A DNA stretch of 64,000 nt from an uncultured Cohaesibacter sp. (GCF_963667045.1 NZ_OY762934.1:4036501-4100500); one strand, 5' to 3'; shown: positions 25,569 through 35,498, numbered from the stretch's first letter. Notes: generated by a model from the letters alone, not told the origin. Numbers and translations: made by a program.

Positions 25569-26042
25569 ATGTCCGACAGTACGCCCGCAACACTGGCCCT
25601 CAAGAAGGGCAAGGTGGACTTTTCGCTTTTGCGTTATGAGTATGATCCCGATGCAGACCGGGTCGGGCTGCAGGCGGCTGAGGCGATCGGGGCGGATCCG
25701 GCCGAAGTGTTCAAATCCTTGATGATCGAGCTTGATGGCAAACCTGTTTGCGCGGTGGTGCCGTCCGATTGCGAGGTCAACATGAAGAAGCTGGCCAAGG
25801 CCTTTGGCGGCAAGCATGCCGCCATGATGCTGCCCGCCAGTGCCGAGCGGATCACGGGCTACAAGGTGGGCGGCATCAGCCCGCTCGGCCAGCGCAAGCG
25901 GGTGCGCACGGTGCTGGATGAAAGCGCCATGGACAAACCGCTCATTCATATCAATGGTGGCCAGCGCGGCTTGCAGATCCGCATCGAGCCGAAGGCGCTT
26001 GTCGATTTCATGGGCTGCGTGGTCGCCGATCTGATCCGCTAG
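25569..26042 (+). CDS. ybaK: Cys-tRNA(Pro)/Cys-tRNA(Cys) deacylase, YbaK/EbsC type
   Basis: Trans-editing factor that hydrolyses Cys wrongly loaded on tRNA-Pro. The 157-residue protein shows the YbaK fold: QAAEAIGADPAEVFKSLMIE (binding groove with the key Lys), VVPSDCEVNMKKLAKAFGGK, and YKVGGISPLGQRKRV with the GGxSP loop. The ATG at 25569 follows AAGGA. It is 100 bases after the dCMP deaminase and co-oriented. Confidence 0.88.
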   Translation: MSDSTPATLALKKGKVDFSLLRYEYDPDADRVGLQAAEAIGADPAEVFKSLMIELDGKPVCAVVPSDCEVNMKKLAKAFGGKHAAMMLPASAERITGYKVGGISPLGQRKRVRTVLDESAMDKPLIHINGGQRGLQIRIEPKALVDFMGCVVADLIR

Positions 26043-26073
26043 ACGCTCAGAAGCCTCTTGCCACCATCAGCAC

Positions 26074-26490
26074 TCAGGAAACCCTGTAGGCCATGCCGAC
26101 GGATTCGGGAGCCGTTTCTTCAAAGCCGAATTGTTCATAGAGCCTGTTGGCCGGAATGTCGGCAATGATGGTGACGTAGGCCTTTGGCTTCAGCTCCCGG
26201 TTCACATAGTCCATCAGGCTGGCCATGATGGCTTTACCAAGGCCATTGCCTTGATGGGCCGGGTCGACGGCGATGTCGCAAATCACGAACACGCAGCCGC
26301 CATCACCGACCAGCCGTCCGATGCCAACCACATCGTCGCCGTGGTAGATGGTCGCAGCTGCGACGGTTCCCTTCAGGCCAGCCCGTGCTGCTTCCTCTGA
26401 ATAGACGGTAAGACCGGTGATTTCCCTCAGGCGCAGAAAGTCTGTGAGGGGTGGGGTCCGGGTTTCCAGACGATAGCGGTTGGTATCCAT
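26074..26490 (-). CDS. GNAT-family N-acetyltransferase
   Basis: A 138-residue acetyl-CoA-dependent transferase. Motif A is visible as VCDIAVDPAHQGNGLGKAIM-like sequence (ICDIAVDPAHQGNGLGKAI), with Q-x-x-G-x-G/A binding the pyrophosphate. LYEQFGFEE near the end is the usual motif B, and SVGMAYRV closes the fold. The N-terminal LREITGL contributes the acceptor side. The acceptor is not predictable. It converges on ybaK with only 31 bases between stops. Confidence 0.82.
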   Translation of the reverse strand: MDTNRYRLETRTPPLTDFLRLREITGLTVYSEEAARAGLKGTVAAATIYHGDDVVGIGRLVGDGGCVFVICDIAVDPAHQGNGLGKAIMASLMDYVNRELKPKAYVTIIADIPANRLYEQFGFEETAPESVGMAYRVS

Positions 26491-26741
26491 TTGACGATTT
26501 TCCTGATGGGGTTGGCCATGGTGGAATGCGGGCGTGCATCCTGCAACTGGCGGAGCCTACTGCAAACGGTGTAACAAACCGATAGCTTAAGTGAAGGACT
26601 GTTTCAAAGCCCAAGATGGGGATGCCCATAATATTGCCACAGAACATGTGTTTTGATGCACTCCTGCAGAGGTTTGCTCGCCAAGAAGCCGAACGATGTT
26701 GAAAAGGATTTGAGACGATGGTTTGCCATGTCGGATTTGGA

Positions 26742-27386
26742 ATGAAGCGTTTGAATGCGTGCCGGGCGGTATTTGCGTCCTTGCTTCTGCTGTCTGTTGC
26801 ACAGCCGGTATGGGCCCAATCGGCCAAGAAGGACGTTGTAGCACAGACAACGACCGAGACCGACACTGTGATGGTGGGCGATGCCCCGCATGAGGCAACG
26901 GGCGAGCCGATGGATGAAGACTGGCATGATACGGTCAGCACCCGGGCCCTGCTTAGCGAGCTGACACGGCTGGCGAAGGACCTCGAAGCCCAGCGCAAGG
27001 ACAATGCCAAGCTGGTTGCCAAGGTGGATCAGCTCTCAAAACGCCTTGACGGCATGCAGGCAACCATGCTCAGGGCAGGGTTCGAGCCGCCAGCAGCGCA
27101 GGGTGCAAAGGCCGGCGAGCCACACTCCGCCACGGTCGATCTGACTGGCGCGGCGAGCGTGCCAGCCCCAGCTTCCGCCCAGGCTCTGCTGCCGCAGGAG
27201 CAAATTTCGCCGGAAGCGGCCATTTCAGCTCCCGAAGACAAAAGCGTCGTGAAAAGCGAGCCGCTGGCACCGCTTGCCGGGCAGAGCGTGGCGGAGACAG
27301 AGCGGCGCAGTGCGAAAGACGGTGGCTACTTCTCACGTCTGGTCAACAAGAGCGAGAAGATGCTGAGCAATCTGGCGATCTGGTAA
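26742..27386 (+). CDS. Secreted coiled-coil hypothetical protein
   Basis: A 214-residue protein with an N-terminal signal peptide ending VWAQ. A coiled coil follows near residues 60-105 (LLSELTRLAKDLEAQRKDNAKLVAKVDQL), then a long Ala/Pro-rich, low-complexity stretch, and a short basic C-terminus (FSRLVNKSEKML). No known domain was recognised. The ATG at 26742 is preferred because it puts the hydrophobic leader at the start; an upstream ATG at 26718 is possible. Probably periplasmic and linked to the envelope. It ends at a strong terminator. Confidence 0.6.
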   Translation: MKRLNACRAVFASLLLLSVAQPVWAQSAKKDVVAQTTTETDTVMVGDAPHEATGEPMDEDWHDTVSTRALLSELTRLAKDLEAQRKDNAKLVAKVDQLSKRLDGMQATMLRAGFEPPAAQGAKAGEPHSATVDLTGAASVPAPASAQALLPQEQISPEAAISAPEDKSVVKSEPLAPLAGQSVAETERRSAKDGGYFSRLVNKSEKMLSNLAIW

Positions 27387-27390
27387 ACAA

Positions 27391-27420
27391 AAAACGCCTC
27401 ATCATGGGATGAGGCGTTTT
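27391..27420. terminator. Bidirectional intrinsic terminator
   Basis: A 13-bp perfect stem, AAAACGCCTCATC paired with GATGAGGCGTTTT around a 4-base loop, with T runs on either strand. It lies between convergent genes: the coiled-coil protein and speB. Confidence 0.92.
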
Positions 27421-27494
27421 GATATTTCTGGCGGGGTATTGTGACCCCGGTTCCGGCTAGTTTCTGTCCTGAACCCGATTGCAGGTTCAGCCGA

Positions 27495-28373
27495 TCAGTG
27501 GCCGCTGACAAGGCCCATCAGGCGATAGGTCAGGTTGGCGGCGGTGAAGTCCCAGGCCCACTGTCCCTCGATCGGGGCCAGTTCCACCACATCCATCCCG
27601 ACACATTTGCGACCCTTGAGGGCGTGGGCAATGAGCTGAAGGCTCTGGTAGTAGCTGAGACCGCCAGGAACCGGCGTGCCGGTTGCTGGCATGATCGACG
27701 GGTCAAGGCCGTCGACGTCGAATGTGACATAGACATGCTCGGGGAAATCTTCCGGCAGGTCGACCGCCGTCAGCCGTTCCGTAACCAGCTTTTCCGCATC
27801 AACGAAGGAAATATGCGCTTCGTTCATGCGGCTCTCGTGTTCCTCGATGCAGAGGGCGCGGATGCCGAATTGCATCAGCGGCAGGCGACGCTCCACCGCG
27901 CAGAGATGCATGACCGAGGCATGGGAATGCTTCTGGCCCTGATAGGCGACGCGCAGGTCTGCGTGGGCGTCGATCTGGATGATGCCGACCGGGGCATCAA
28001 GGGCGTCCACCACCCCCATGATGGCACCATAGGAAAGGCTGTGTTCGCCGCCAAGGGTCACCGGGATACGGCCTGCCTTGACACTGGCTGTCGTGCGGGC
28101 GCGCAGATCCTTGATGACGGCCTCGATGGGCTGGTCGCAATTGATCACGGGCGAGGTGTAGATGCCTTTCTTGATCGGGAAGCCCTTGCCGTCATAGCGC
28201 TCCAGCTCCTGACTGGCTTCCAGCAGCGCCAGCGGGCCTGCAGACGTTCCGGCACCATAGGAGACCGTTTTTTCCAGCGGGCAGGGAATGACTTCAAACA
28301 GGGCCTTTTGCGGATTGCTTTCGTTTTCTGTCAGTTCCGATTCCAGAAAGGCGGGATAGGTCAGATCAAGCAT
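27495..28373 (-). CDS. speB: Agmatinase (SpeB)
   Basis: Hydrolyses agmatine to putrescine and urea. The 292-residue protein is a ureohydrolase with the binuclear Mn motifs GGEHSLSYG, IDAHADLR and TFDVDGLDPS, followed by GTPVPGGLSY and VGMDVVELAP. Arginase and guanidinobutyrase share the fold. The presence of speA and the two carboxyspermidine genes in the same run, with speB last and 29 bases from the preceding stop, favours agmatinase. Confidence 0.9.
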   Translation of the reverse strand: MLDLTYPAFLESELTENESNPQKALFEVIPCPLEKTVSYGAGTSAGPLALLEASQELERYDGKGFPIKKGIYTSPVINCDQPIEAVIKDLRARTTASVKAGRIPVTLGGEHSLSYGAIMGVVDALDAPVGIIQIDAHADLRVAYQGQKHSHASVMHLCAVERRLPLMQFGIRALCIEEHESRMNEAHISFVDAEKLVTERLTAVDLPEDFPEHVYVTFDVDGLDPSIMPATGTPVPGGLSYYQSLQLIAHALKGRKCVGMDVVELAPIEGQWAWDFTAANLTYRLMGLVSGH

Positions 28374-28402
28374 GGTCTTTGTCCAGGGTTGCCCGTCTCT
28401 TC

Positions 28403-29596
28403 TCAGGAGAGGCGGTTGCGGAAGTCAGAATAGGAGAACTCGCGGATCACGTCGAGCTTGTCGGTTTCGGAGTCCCAGATGGCGATGGCCGGAAGACGCA
28501 CCCCGTTGAAGGTGTTGGTCTTGACCATGGAATAGTGTGCCTGATCAAGGAAGGCGATGCGCTGCCCGATTTCCGGGGTCTTGCCGAACTTGTAATCGCC
28601 AATGACATCCCCTGCCAGACAGGATGGGCCGCCGAGGCGGTAGACAAGGCCGGTTGCCGGTTCGTCCATGAGGGCCGGGCGATAGGGGGCTTCGATGACG
28701 TCGGGCATGTGGCAGGTTGCGGAAATGTCCATGATGGCAAGGTTGGTGTTGCCGTTATGGGCGACATCAAGCACCTCGCCAATCAGAATGCCTGCGTCCA
28801 GCGCCACGGCCTCGCCCGGTTCGAGATAGACCTCGACATCATACTTGGTCTTGATATCCCTGAGGAAGGCCACCAGTTCGTCGCGCTGATAGTCTGCGCG
28901 GGTGATGTGGTGCCCGCCGCCGAAGTTGAGCCATTTGAGCTTCTTGAGCCAAGGGCCAAGGCGGTCTTCCACGGCCTCGAAGGTCCGCTTCAAGGGCGTG
29001 AAATCCTGCTCGCACAGGGTATGCATGTGAATGCCGGAGAAGGGCGCGAGGTCCTCTTCATTGAGCTGGCTGATCGGGGTGCCGAGGCGCGAGCCAAGGG
29101 CGCAAGGGTCATATTTGGCGATATGGCCCTCGGAATGCTCGGGGTTGATCCGAAGCCCGAAATCAGGCGCATGGCCCCATTTGCGAGCGGCCTTGATATA
29201 GCTTGAAAAGCGCTCGAACTGGGTTGGGTTGTTGAAGATGAGATGGTCCGACAGCTCGAGGATCTCGGGCATCTCGTCCTCCTTGAAGCCTGCCGAATAG
29301 GTGGCCAGCTCGCCGGAGAACTGTTCCCGCGCCAGCTTTGCCTCCCAAAGGCCTGAGGCGCAGGTGCCGTCCAGATAGTTGCCGACCAGATCGCCCAGCG
29401 CCCAGCAGGAGAAAGCCTTGAGTGCCAGCAGAACCTTGACGTCGGCTTCTTCTCCCACCTTGGCAAGAATGCTCAGATTGCGGCGGACGGCCGCCTTGTC
29501 GATCACAAAGCAGGGGGAAGGAACGCGCGAAAGATCAAAGGTCGCGAAAGCGCCGGCATCACCTGCCTGCGTTTCCATAACTGGCGCATCGGTCAT
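28403..29596 (-). CDS. nspC: Carboxynorspermidine/carboxyspermidine decarboxylase
   Basis: PLP enzyme of the alanine-racemase fold that decarboxylates carboxyspermidine to spermidine. The 397-residue protein has the PLP lysine in VLLALKAFSCWAL, the sugar-barrel glycines in KWLNFGGGHHITR, EPGEAVALDAG, and the C-terminal catalytic Cys segment GGPSCLAGDVIGDY contributed across the dimer. Length and motifs match NspC/CASDC. It lies between the dehydrogenase and speB, completing the alternative spermidine route that needs no S-adenosylmethionine decarboxylase. Confidence 0.92.
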   Translation of the reverse strand: MTDAPVMETQAGDAGAFATFDLSRVPSPCFVIDKAAVRRNLSILAKVGEEADVKVLLALKAFSCWALGDLVGNYLDGTCASGLWEAKLAREQFSGELATYSAGFKEDEMPEILELSDHLIFNNPTQFERFSSYIKAARKWGHAPDFGLRINPEHSEGHIAKYDPCALGSRLGTPISQLNEEDLAPFSGIHMHTLCEQDFTPLKRTFEAVEDRLGPWLKKLKWLNFGGGHHITRADYQRDELVAFLRDIKTKYDVEVYLEPGEAVALDAGILIGEVLDVAHNGNTNLAIMDISATCHMPDVIEAPYRPALMDEPATGLVYRLGGPSCLAGDVIGDYKFGKTPEIGQRIAFLDQAHYSMVKTNTFNGVRLPAIAIWDSETDKLDVIREFSYSDFRNRLS

Positions 29597-29683
29597 TTCG
29601 GTTTTTTCTCCATTCGAGAACTGGCCCTTGCGGGCAAAGACAACTGAGCCCGGCAGGGCCGGGCTCGAAGGATTGATCGGGAC

Positions 29684-30889
29684 CTAGAAGTCGAGCGGCT
29701 TGTCCAGGTCGTGCACTTCCCATGGAAGGCCGTGTTTGTTGAGCATATCCATGAATGGATCCGGATCAAGCTGTTCCATGTTGAATACGCCCTTGCCAGA
29801 CCATTTGCCGGTGAGCATCAGGGCTGCACCGATCATGGCAGGCACGCCGGTGGTGTAGGAAATGGCCTGAGAGCCAACCTCGGCATAGCATTCCTCATGG
29901 TCGCAGATGTTGTAGACATAGACCGTCTTGGCCTTGCCGTCCTTCTCGCCGGTCATGATGTTGCCGATGCAGGTCTTGCCCTTGGTGGTCTTGCCCAGAT
30001 CGCCCGGGTTCGGCAGAACAGCCTTGAGGAACTGCAGCGGAATGATTTCCTTGCCTTCATAGATGACCGGATCAATGCGGGTCATGCCGACATTCTGCAA
30101 CACTTCCAGATGCTTGATATAGGCATCGCCGAAGGTCATCCAGAAGCGGGCGCGCTTGATTTCCGGCAGGTGCTTCACAAGGCTTTCGAGTTCCTCGTGA
30201 TACATCTGGTACATGTTCTTTTCGCCAACGGCCGGGAAGTCGAAGACCTGCTTGTTGCCCATGGCCGGGGTGGTGACCCAGTCGCCGTTTTCCCAGTGAT
30301 GGACCGGTGCGGTCACTTCGCGGATGTTGATTTCCGGGTTGAAGTTGGTGGCGAAATGCTGGCCATGGTCGCCGCCGTTGCAATCGAGAATGTCGAGATA
30401 CTCGATTGTGTCGAGCAGATGCTTCTTGGCATAGGCGGTGTAGACGTTGGTAACGCCCGGATCGAAGCCGGAGCCGAGCAGGGCCATCAGGCCGGCTTCC
30501 TCGAAGCGCTGCTGATAGGCCCACTGCCAGCTGTATTCGAATTTGGCAACGTCGCGCGGCTCGTAGTTGGCCGTATCGAGATAGTTGACGCCGGATTTCA
30601 GGCAGGCGTCCATGATGTTGAGGTCCTGATAGGGCAGGGCCACGTTGACCACGAGGCTGACACCCAGCTTGTCGATGAGGGCAGAGAGTGCATCCACATC
30701 ATCGGCATCGACCTCGGCGGTGTTGATGGTAACTCCGGTGCGTTCCTTCACGGAAGCAGCGATCTCGTCGCATTTGAAAATGCGGCGGGACGCCAGCGTG
30801 ATGTCACCGAAGATCTCGGAAAGCTGCGCCATTTTATGGATCACAACGGAGCCGACGCCACCTGCGCCGATAACCAGAACCTTGTTCAT
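29684..30889 (-). CDS. Carboxynorspermidine/carboxyspermidine synthase (dehydrogenase), saccharopine-dehydrogenase family
   Basis: NADPH-dependent enzyme that condenses putrescine with aspartate-semialdehyde to carboxyspermidine. The 401-residue protein begins with the Rossmann motif KVLVIGAGGVGSVVIHKMA and SRRIFKCDEI. Then come CLKSGVNYLDTANYEPRD, LLGSGFDPGVTNVY and LDILDCNGGDHG, all typical of the CASDH branch of the saccharopine dehydrogenases. It is second in the polyamine run, 88 bases before nspC and 245 bases after speA. Confidence 0.92.
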   Translation of the reverse strand: MNKVLVIGAGGVGSVVIHKMAQLSEIFGDITLASRRIFKCDEIAASVKERTGVTINTAEVDADDVDALSALIDKLGVSLVVNVALPYQDLNIMDACLKSGVNYLDTANYEPRDVAKFEYSWQWAYQQRFEEAGLMALLGSGFDPGVTNVYTAYAKKHLLDTIEYLDILDCNGGDHGQHFATNFNPEINIREVTAPVHHWENGDWVTTPAMGNKQVFDFPAVGEKNMYQMYHEELESLVKHLPEIKRARFWMTFGDAYIKHLEVLQNVGMTRIDPVIYEGKEIIPLQFLKAVLPNPGDLGKTTKGKTCIGNIMTGEKDGKAKTVYVYNICDHEECYAEVGSQAISYTTGVPAMIGAALMLTGKWSGKGVFNMEQLDPDPFMDMLNKHGLPWEVHDLDKPLDF

Positions 30890-31097
30890 GTGTTCTTTCC
30901 TTCTTCTGAAAGGGCTGAGCGGAATGCCTCTCCGCTCCTGAATAAAGACTGTTGCCTTCCCGGGCGGAAGGCTTGTTCAATAACGTCAATGCCAGATCTG
31001 TGTTGTGTTCTTGCGGCGGTGTTCGTCTCAACCGAATCCGCTTTTTGCAGACCATAACAAAGATGATCGGGTGAGGGCACCCATTGCAGGCGAAAGG

Positions 31098-31124
31098 ATG
31101 ACGCCGGATTGACCCCGGCGTCAT
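31098..31124 (-). terminator. Hairpin just after speA
   Basis: A 10-bp stem, ATGACGCCGG paired with CCGGCGTCAT around a 7-base loop, starting 11 bases past the speA stop. On the minus strand only a short CCTTT follows, so it may attenuate rather than stop transcription into the carboxyspermidine genes. Confidence 0.5.
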
Positions 31125-31134
31125 GCCGATGTCA

Positions 31135-33039
31135 TCAGCTCTGATGTTCGAAATAGGTGTAGCCGTTCATGCTTTCCTTGAAGGCGCTCATGATGGCCTT
31201 GCGCTCCTTCACTGTCAGCTTCTTGTCGGAAACCGCTTTCTCCACCATCTGCTTGAAGCTGTTGGAGAGCGCAATCGGATTGTATTCCACATAGCTCAGC
31301 ACTTCAGAAATGGTGTCCCCTTCCACTTCGTGGATGAGGTTGAAGTCGCCGTCCGGCTTGATCTCGATGGTCGCGACGTTGGTGTCGCCAAACAGGTTGT
31401 GCAGGTCGCCCAGCGTTTCCTGATAGGCCCCGACAAAGAACACGGCCATGCAATAGTGCTCGTCTTCAGCTAGCTTGTGCACGGGCAGCGACTGGGAAAT
31501 GCCGTCTGCCAACACGAACTGGTCGACCTTGCCATCGCTGTCGCAGGTGATGTCGCTGAGGATGGCCCGATGGGTCGGGGTCTCGTTGAGGCGCTGGATC
31601 GGAATGATCGGGTGCAGCTGATCAATGGCCCATACGTCCGGCAGTGACTGGAACAGCGAGAAGTTGGCGTGGTAGATGTCGGCAGCCGACTCCAGCGCCG
31701 AGAGAACGTCGTCCGACACCCATTCGTCCGACTCGGTTGCCTTGCGCATTCTGGCGAGCAGGTTGAGATAGAGCTTCTCTGCCTTGGCCAGATCACGCAG
31801 ACCAACCTCGCCGCGTCCGAAGTTGCGGCGCACCTCATCGCGATAGAAGGTCACGTCGTTGAGGCATTCCTGCAGACGGCTCGGGGTCAGATAGCTCTGA
31901 ACGTCACGCATGTCGCGGATGGAGCGGTTGTCGTCCTCTGTGACCTCGACCGAGGTGTCTTCCTCATAGTGAGTGACATCGATGATATTGAACAGTAGCA
32001 TCGAGCTGTAGGCAACGGTTGCGCGGCCGCTTTCCGTCACGATGATCGGGTGCTTCTGACCGGCGTCATCCATCGTGTTCATCACGGCCTCGACGATGCT
32101 GTAGCAATATTCGTCGGTGGAGTAGTTGATGGAGTTTTCGGTCGACTTGTGCTCGCCGGTATAGTCGATGCCAAGGCCGCCGCCCAGATCGATATAGCTG
32201 AGCGGCGCGCCTTCCTTGCGCAGTTCGACAAAGAAGCGGCATGCCTCGGCGGCAGACCGGCGCACGTCGAGGATGTCCGGAACCTGGCTGCCCAGATGGA
32301 AATGCTGCAGCTGCAGGCAGTCCAGATAGCCTTCTTCCTTCAAGCGGTCGATCACATGCAGCACGTCCGGCGAGGACAGGCCAAAGGCCGATCGGTCGCC
32401 CGAGGAGGATGCCCAGTTGCCGGTGACGCGGTTGTTGAGCTTGATGCGGATACCCAGCAGCGGACGGATCTTCAGTTTCTTGGATTCTTCCAGCACGAGT
32501 TCAAGCTCGGATTTGCTTTCCAGAACAATGATCGTGTTGAAGCCGAGCTTGCGCGACAAAAGGGCAAGGTTGATGAACTCGCTGTCCTTGATGCCGTTGC
32601 AGATCAGCAGTGCTTCCTTGGAAAGGTGCTGGCCAAGGGCGATGATCAGCTCCGGCTTGGAACCGACCTCGAGGCCGAAATTGTGGGGTGCACCATATTC
32701 GACGATCTTCTCGATCACGTGGGCCTGCTGGTTCACCTTGATCGGGAATACGCCGCGATAGCAGGCCTGATACTTCAGTTCCTTCATCGCATTTGCAAAA
32801 CTGGTATTGATACGGTCGATCTGGCTTTTCAGGCTGTTGGCAACGCGCAGAAGAATAGGCGACGCAATGCCGCGCTCTTCCAGCGAATGCAAGATGGACG
32901 TCAGGTCGGTGGTTGTCGACCCTGTGTCGTGTTGCGTGATGAGACCGATGTTGCCGTTTTCCAGCACTTTGAAACGATCATTACCCCAGCGTTCAATGCC
33001 ATAGATTGCACAAGGAGCTTCTTGTTCCGTGTCGCTCAA
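31135..33039 (-). CDS. speA: Biosynthetic arginine decarboxylase (SpeA)
   Basis: PLP enzyme converting arginine to agmatine, first step of the polyamine route here. The 634-residue protein matches the long bacterial ADC family: YRGVFPIKVNQQAHVIEKI (PLP Lys), FGLEVGSKPELIIAL, GDRSAFGLSS, LQHFHLGSQV, YIDLGGGLGIDY and VTESGRATVAYSS, with the C-terminal VFFVGAYQETLGDLHNLFGD. The start is TTG at 33039, supported by AGAGGA about nine bases upstream. A terminator-type hairpin lies in the leader only about 25-40 bases before the start codon, so expression may be attenuated. Confidence 0.93.
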   Translation of the reverse strand: MSDTEQEAPCAIYGIERWGNDRFKVLENGNIGLITQHDTGSTTTDLTSILHSLEERGIASPILLRVANSLKSQIDRINTSFANAMKELKYQACYRGVFPIKVNQQAHVIEKIVEYGAPHNFGLEVGSKPELIIALGQHLSKEALLICNGIKDSEFINLALLSRKLGFNTIIVLESKSELELVLEESKKLKIRPLLGIRIKLNNRVTGNWASSSGDRSAFGLSSPDVLHVIDRLKEEGYLDCLQLQHFHLGSQVPDILDVRRSAAEACRFFVELRKEGAPLSYIDLGGGLGIDYTGEHKSTENSINYSTDEYCYSIVEAVMNTMDDAGQKHPIIVTESGRATVAYSSMLLFNIIDVTHYEEDTSVEVTEDDNRSIRDMRDVQSYLTPSRLQECLNDVTFYRDEVRRNFGRGEVGLRDLAKAEKLYLNLLARMRKATESDEWVSDDVLSALESAADIYHANFSLFQSLPDVWAIDQLHPIIPIQRLNETPTHRAILSDITCDSDGKVDQFVLADGISQSLPVHKLAEDEHYCMAVFFVGAYQETLGDLHNLFGDTNVATIEIKPDGDFNLIHEVEGDTISEVLSYVEYNPIALSNSFKQMVEKAVSDKKLTVKERKAIMSAFKESMNGYTYFEHQS

Positions 33040-33061
33040 TCGCCTGTCCTCTTGATGAAAA

Positions 33062-33080
33062 AACAGCCCGCTTTCGGGCC
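33062..33080 (-). terminator. Intrinsic-terminator-like hairpin in the speA leader (candidate attenuator)
   Basis: On the minus strand GCCCGAAAGCGGGC is followed directly by TGTTTTTTC. No T run exists on the plus strand, so it points toward speA. No other minus-strand gene lies upstream for it to terminate, so it is either a conditional terminator of speA or the end of a short RNA transcribed from the 33090-33586 gap. Confidence 0.6.
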
Positions 33081-33586
33081 TCTATCCGTGTCGTGCCAAC
33101 ACTGCACTTGGTTGCCTGCATATGGCCGAAAGCCTAGGGTAGTGCAAGTGAAATTTGGAATATAACACATATCATATCTTGCGCGGCTGTACAGTGTTTC
33201 CGATTTGTCGGCAAGGCGCGACGCTTCACGCTGCTCAGTCCGGCATTCATGGAGGTATTCAGACCCCAAAAACCAAAGACCATAGAACAGCCTGCGTATG
33301 ATTATGAGATAATTGAAACTGTTTCATGAAAGCCCCAATGGGATGCTGGCGCTGATGCTGGACAGCTCGATGATCCCCACAGATCGTTGGCGCTTGTCCA
33401 TTTGTCTTTTCAAATTGTGCGTGAATGATGCAGATTTTGAAAGAAATGCTATTGTCAGCCCTTTCAGGTTTGGTTTAAACAGAAGGCACCCGATTGCACC
33501 CGCCTGATGCGCGGTGCAGTGAATTTGCACATGCTGATCCTTTTCATCGACCGATATGTGCCATTTTCCCTCTAAAGGACTTTATA
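33081..33586. other. Divergent speA/ilvD promoter region
   Basis: About 500 bases between divergent genes. It holds an 11-bp palindrome GAAACTGTTTC at 33315-33325 that could be an operator. No protein gene is convincing; short frames on both strands lack family features. Confidence 0.4.
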
Positions 33587-35440
33587 ATGCCTGACTATCG
33601 TTCCAAGACTTCGACCCATGGCCGCAATATGGCTGGTGCCCGTGCGCTTTGGCGTGCGACCGGCGTTGCAAATGAGGATTTTGGCAAACCGATTATCGCG
33701 GTGGTCAACTCCTTCACCCAGTTTGTGCCGGGACATGTGCATCTGAAGGATCTGGGGCAGATGGTGGCGCGCGAAATCGAGGCTGCCGGTGGCATTGCCA
33801 AGGAAATGAACACCATCGCCGTTGATGACGGCATCGCCATGGGCCACGATGGCATGCTCTATTCGCTGCCGTCCCGCGAGATCATTGCAGACTCGGTTGA
33901 ATATATGGTCAACGCCCACTGCGTTGATGCCATGGTCTGCATTTCCAACTGTGACAAGATCACGCCGGGCATGATGATGGCAGCGATGCGGCTCAACATC
34001 CCGGCCATCTTCGTTTCCGGTGGACCGATGGAAGCGGGCAAGGTCGACGGCGTCGATCACAAGCTCGACCTCATCGATGCGATGATCATGGGGGCCGATC
34101 CGCAAGTTTCCGATGAAGTCGTTCAGAAGGTTGAGGAATTCGCCTGCCCGACCTGTGGGTCATGCTCGGGCATGTTCACGGCCAACTCGATGAACTGTCT
34201 GGCAGAATCCCTCGGCTTTGCGCTGCCGGGCAACGGCACGATCGTTGCTACCCACGCAGACCGCAAGGAGCTGTTCCTTGAAGCCGGCCGCAAGGCGGTG
34301 GAAATGTGCAAGCGCTATTACAAGGAAGAGGACGCCAGCGTCCTGCCGCGCAACATTGCCACCTTCGAGGCCTTCGAGAATGCCATGACGCTCGATATCG
34401 CCATGGGTGGTTCCACCAACACGGTGCTGCATCTGCTGGCCATCGCGCAGGAAGGCGAAGTAAATTTCACCATGGCGGACATCGACCGCCTGTCGCGGAT
34501 CGTGCCGAATGTCTGCAAGCTGGCACCGATGACCCAGAAATATCACGTCGAGGACTGCAACCGCGCCGGTGGCATCTTCGGTATTCTGGCCGAGCTGGAC
34601 CGGGCCGGTCTCATCCACCGCGATTGCAAGACGGTGCATGCCAAGACGCTTGGTGAAGCCATCGATACCTATGACATCATGGGCTCGCCCAGTGCCGCTG
34701 TTGAACAGCTCTACAAGGCAGCTCCGGGTGGGGTTCGTTCCATCGAGGCCTTCTCGCAGGCCAGCCGCTACAAGGAACTGGACAAGGACCGCGCCACCGG
34801 CTGTATCCGCGACAAGGAACATGCCTATAGTCAGGACGGCGGTCTGGCCGTGCTGTTCGGCAACATCGCCCTTGACGGCTGCATCGTGAAGACCGCTGGT
34901 GTTGACGAGAGCATTCTGCAATTCTCCGGTCCGGCCCGCATTTTCGAAAGCCAGGAAGCGGCCGTGAAAGGCATCATTGGTGGCAAGATCCAGTCCGGTG
35001 ATGTCGTCATCATCCGCTACGAAGGGCCGCGCGGTGGACCGGGCATGCAGGAAATGCTCTATCCGACCTCCTACCTCAAATCCATGGGGCTGGGCAAGGA
35101 ATGTGCTCTGATCACGGATGGTCGCTTCTCTGGCGGCACTTCCGGACTTTCCATCGGCCATGCTTCCCCGGAAGCGGCTGCAGGGGGCGCCATTGGCCTC
35201 ATCGAGGAAGGGGATACCATCGAGATCGACATTCCAAATCGGTCCATGAATGTGGCTGTTTCTGATGCGGTGCTGGCCGAGCGCCGCGCGGTGATGGATG
35301 CCAAGGGCGCTGATGGCTGGAAGCCAGCTGAAAAGCGTGAGCGTATCGTATCCCGTTCCCTTCAGGCTTACGCCTTGATGGCAACGTCCGCCGACAAGGG
35401 TGCTGTTCGCGACCTCTCCGGGATCAAGCGCGTCGACTGA
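33587..35440 (+). CDS. ilvD: Dihydroxy-acid dehydratase (IlvD)
   Basis: Iron-sulfur dehydratase of valine, isoleucine and pantothenate synthesis. The 617-residue protein has the cluster cysteines in [11 protein letters not shown] (Cys118/Cys122 area) and [40 protein letters not shown]-type sequence and [20 protein letters not shown] also fit the family. The ATG at 33587 follows AAAGGAC; an upstream in-frame codon would add an unrelated leader. It ends in a strong terminator and appears monocistronic. Confidence 0.95.
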   Translation: MPDYRSKTSTHGRNMAGARALWRATGVANEDFGKPIIAVVNSFTQFVPGHVHLKDLGQMVAREIEAAGGIAKEMNTIAVDDGIAMGHDGMLYSLPSREIIADSVEYMVNAHCVDAMVCISNCDKITPGMMMAAMRLNIPAIFVSGGPMEAGKVDGVDHKLDLIDAMIMGADPQVSDEVVQKVEEFACPTCGSCSGMFTANSMNCLAESLGFALPGNGTIVATHADRKELFLEAGRKAVEMCKRYYKEEDASVLPRNIATFEAFENAMTLDIAMGGSTNTVLHLLAIAQEGEVNFTMADIDRLSRIVPNVCKLAPMTQKYHVEDCNRAGGIFGILAELDRAGLIHRDCKTVHAKTLGEAIDTYDIMGSPSAAVEQLYKAAPGGVRSIEAFSQASRYKELDKDRATGCIRDKEHAYSQDGGLAVLFGNIALDGCIVKTAGVDESILQFSGPARIFESQEAAVKGIIGGKIQSGDVVIIRYEGPRGGPGMQEMLYPTSYLKSMGLGKECALITDGRFSGGTSGLSIGHASPEAAAGGAIGLIEEGDTIEIDIPNRSMNVAVSDAVLAERRAVMDAKGADGWKPAEKRERIVSRSLQAYALMATSADKGAVRDLSGIKRVD

Positions 35441-35498
35441 GCACTCGAGTTGATCCGGGGCGCGTGTTCCGGGCTTGGCAGAATGCAAAAAAATCAGG

